NCBI RefSeq assembly: GCF_019444005.1
Contig: NZ_CP049304.1
Span: 1,798,001-1,862,000, forward strand
Length of the DNA stretch: 64,000 nucleotides
Direction: 5' to 3'
DNA from: Liquorilactobacillus nagelii DSM 13675
GTDB taxonomy: Bacteria; Bacillota; Bacilli; Lactobacillales; Lactobacillaceae
The notes beneath the pieces are model-generated. The model worked only from the letters and a program-made list of their open reading frames with translations, had not been told where the DNA came from and did no database searches. Positions 63,789 through 64,000 of this stretch are shown one piece after another. Position numbers and translations under genes: made by a program. The stretch's first letter is position 1; the number at the start of each line of letters is the position of its first letter.

Positions 63789-64000
63789 CTAGGCCTTCCG
63801 TTGACGATGGCTAGTACTTTCTTGCAGTCGGAATTTTAACAACGCTTGCAAAATATCAACCTGTTCGCGATATAATTCTTCCATTCCTAATTTTTGATAT
63901 AGAGCAAAAGCGGCTGAAACCATTTTGATTCCCTGTTCATAATCGCCATCTTCAATTACCTTAAGTCCCTTAAAGAAGTCTTTGCAGCCATTAGCATAAA
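63789..64000 (-). CDS. C-terminal part of a helical-repeat protein (5' end outside window)
   Basis: An open frame runs from the window edge to TAG 63791-63789 and gives the last 69 residues of a protein. It has two amphipathic helices of TPR style (FFKGLKVIEDGDYEQGIKM, ALYQKLGMEELYREQVDI) and a basic tail. It may be the end of a TPR-containing regulator of the XRE/Rgg type, but the defining N-terminal domain is outside the window. Confidence 0.6.
   Translation of the reverse strand, partial: YANGCKDFFKGLKVIEDGDYEQGIKMVSAAFALYQKLGMEELYREQVDILQALLKFRLQESTSHRQRKA

Noticed and set aside
1..64000. tRNA, rRNA or CRISPR arrays
   Set aside because: No cloverleaf-like, rRNA-like or regularly spaced repeat sequence was noticed; a tRNAscan or CRISPR search would be decisive.

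Overview
The window looks like the chromosome of a low-G+C lactic acid bacterium of the family Lactobacillaceae. The evidence is a complete oligopeptide uptake system (Opp) with several intracellular peptidases (PepX, PepI, PepC, PepD), a pyruvate oxidase, RexAB-type AddAB, T-box and preQ1 leaders, and AT-rich codon use. A full-length methyl-accepting chemotaxis protein, preceded by a SigD/FliA-like promoter, suggests a motile lineage. Liquorilactobacillus is plausible, but I cannot prove a genus from sequence alone. No rRNA, tRNA or CRISPR array was seen.

Layout: (1) 1-2160 holds an incomplete orphan oppA under a T-box, preceded by a second, truncated T-box-like terminator. (2) 2200-7660 is a decayed, visibly G+C-richer mobile island abutting the 3' end of guaA: a frameshifted RloC/PrrC-type ATPase, an intact AbiEi/AbiEii pair with a palindromic operator, an ICEBs1/Tn916-type oriT, a MobT relaxase broken by an 8-bp duplication, and a 5'-deleted, frameshifted integrase. 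(3) 7721-16273 holds guaA, coaA, helD, a DedA protein, a CPA2 antiporter and a histidine phosphatase. (4) 16314-24191 is the opp operon (two oppA copies, then oppBCDF) behind a leader-peptide attenuator. (5) 24346-37342 holds hflX, a DUF6681-like/serine-rich pair, a Fur-family regulator, a guanylate-kinase-like protein, the chemoreceptor, an amino-acid permease, pepX, pepI, a MATE exporter and a VOC protein. (6) 37388-49547 holds the preQ1-controlled queT/DUF2829/SDR operon, an aldo-keto reductase, a HAD phosphatase, a TerC protein, an XRE regulator and addAB. (7) 49624-64000 holds pepC, an alpha-carbonic anhydrase, a second prs, proBA, a CorC-type protein, pepD, pox, an L,D-transpeptidase-like protein without catalytic residues, an ABC-F protein, a 46-residue ORF and a partial helical-repeat gene.

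How the parts fit together: much of the window serves peptide nutrition. Peptides enter through Opp and are cut by PepX, PepI, PepC and PepD. The opp leader can be drawn as a classical attenuator whose 32-codon peptide is dense in Ile/Leu/Val codons, which would couple uptake to branched-chain amino-acid supply; the orphan oppA is separately under a T-box. The most interesting candidates are this attenuator, the DUF2829 (Tad2-family) protein inside a preQ1-riboswitch operon, the relic oriT/relaxase island, and the active-site-dead L,D-transpeptidase.
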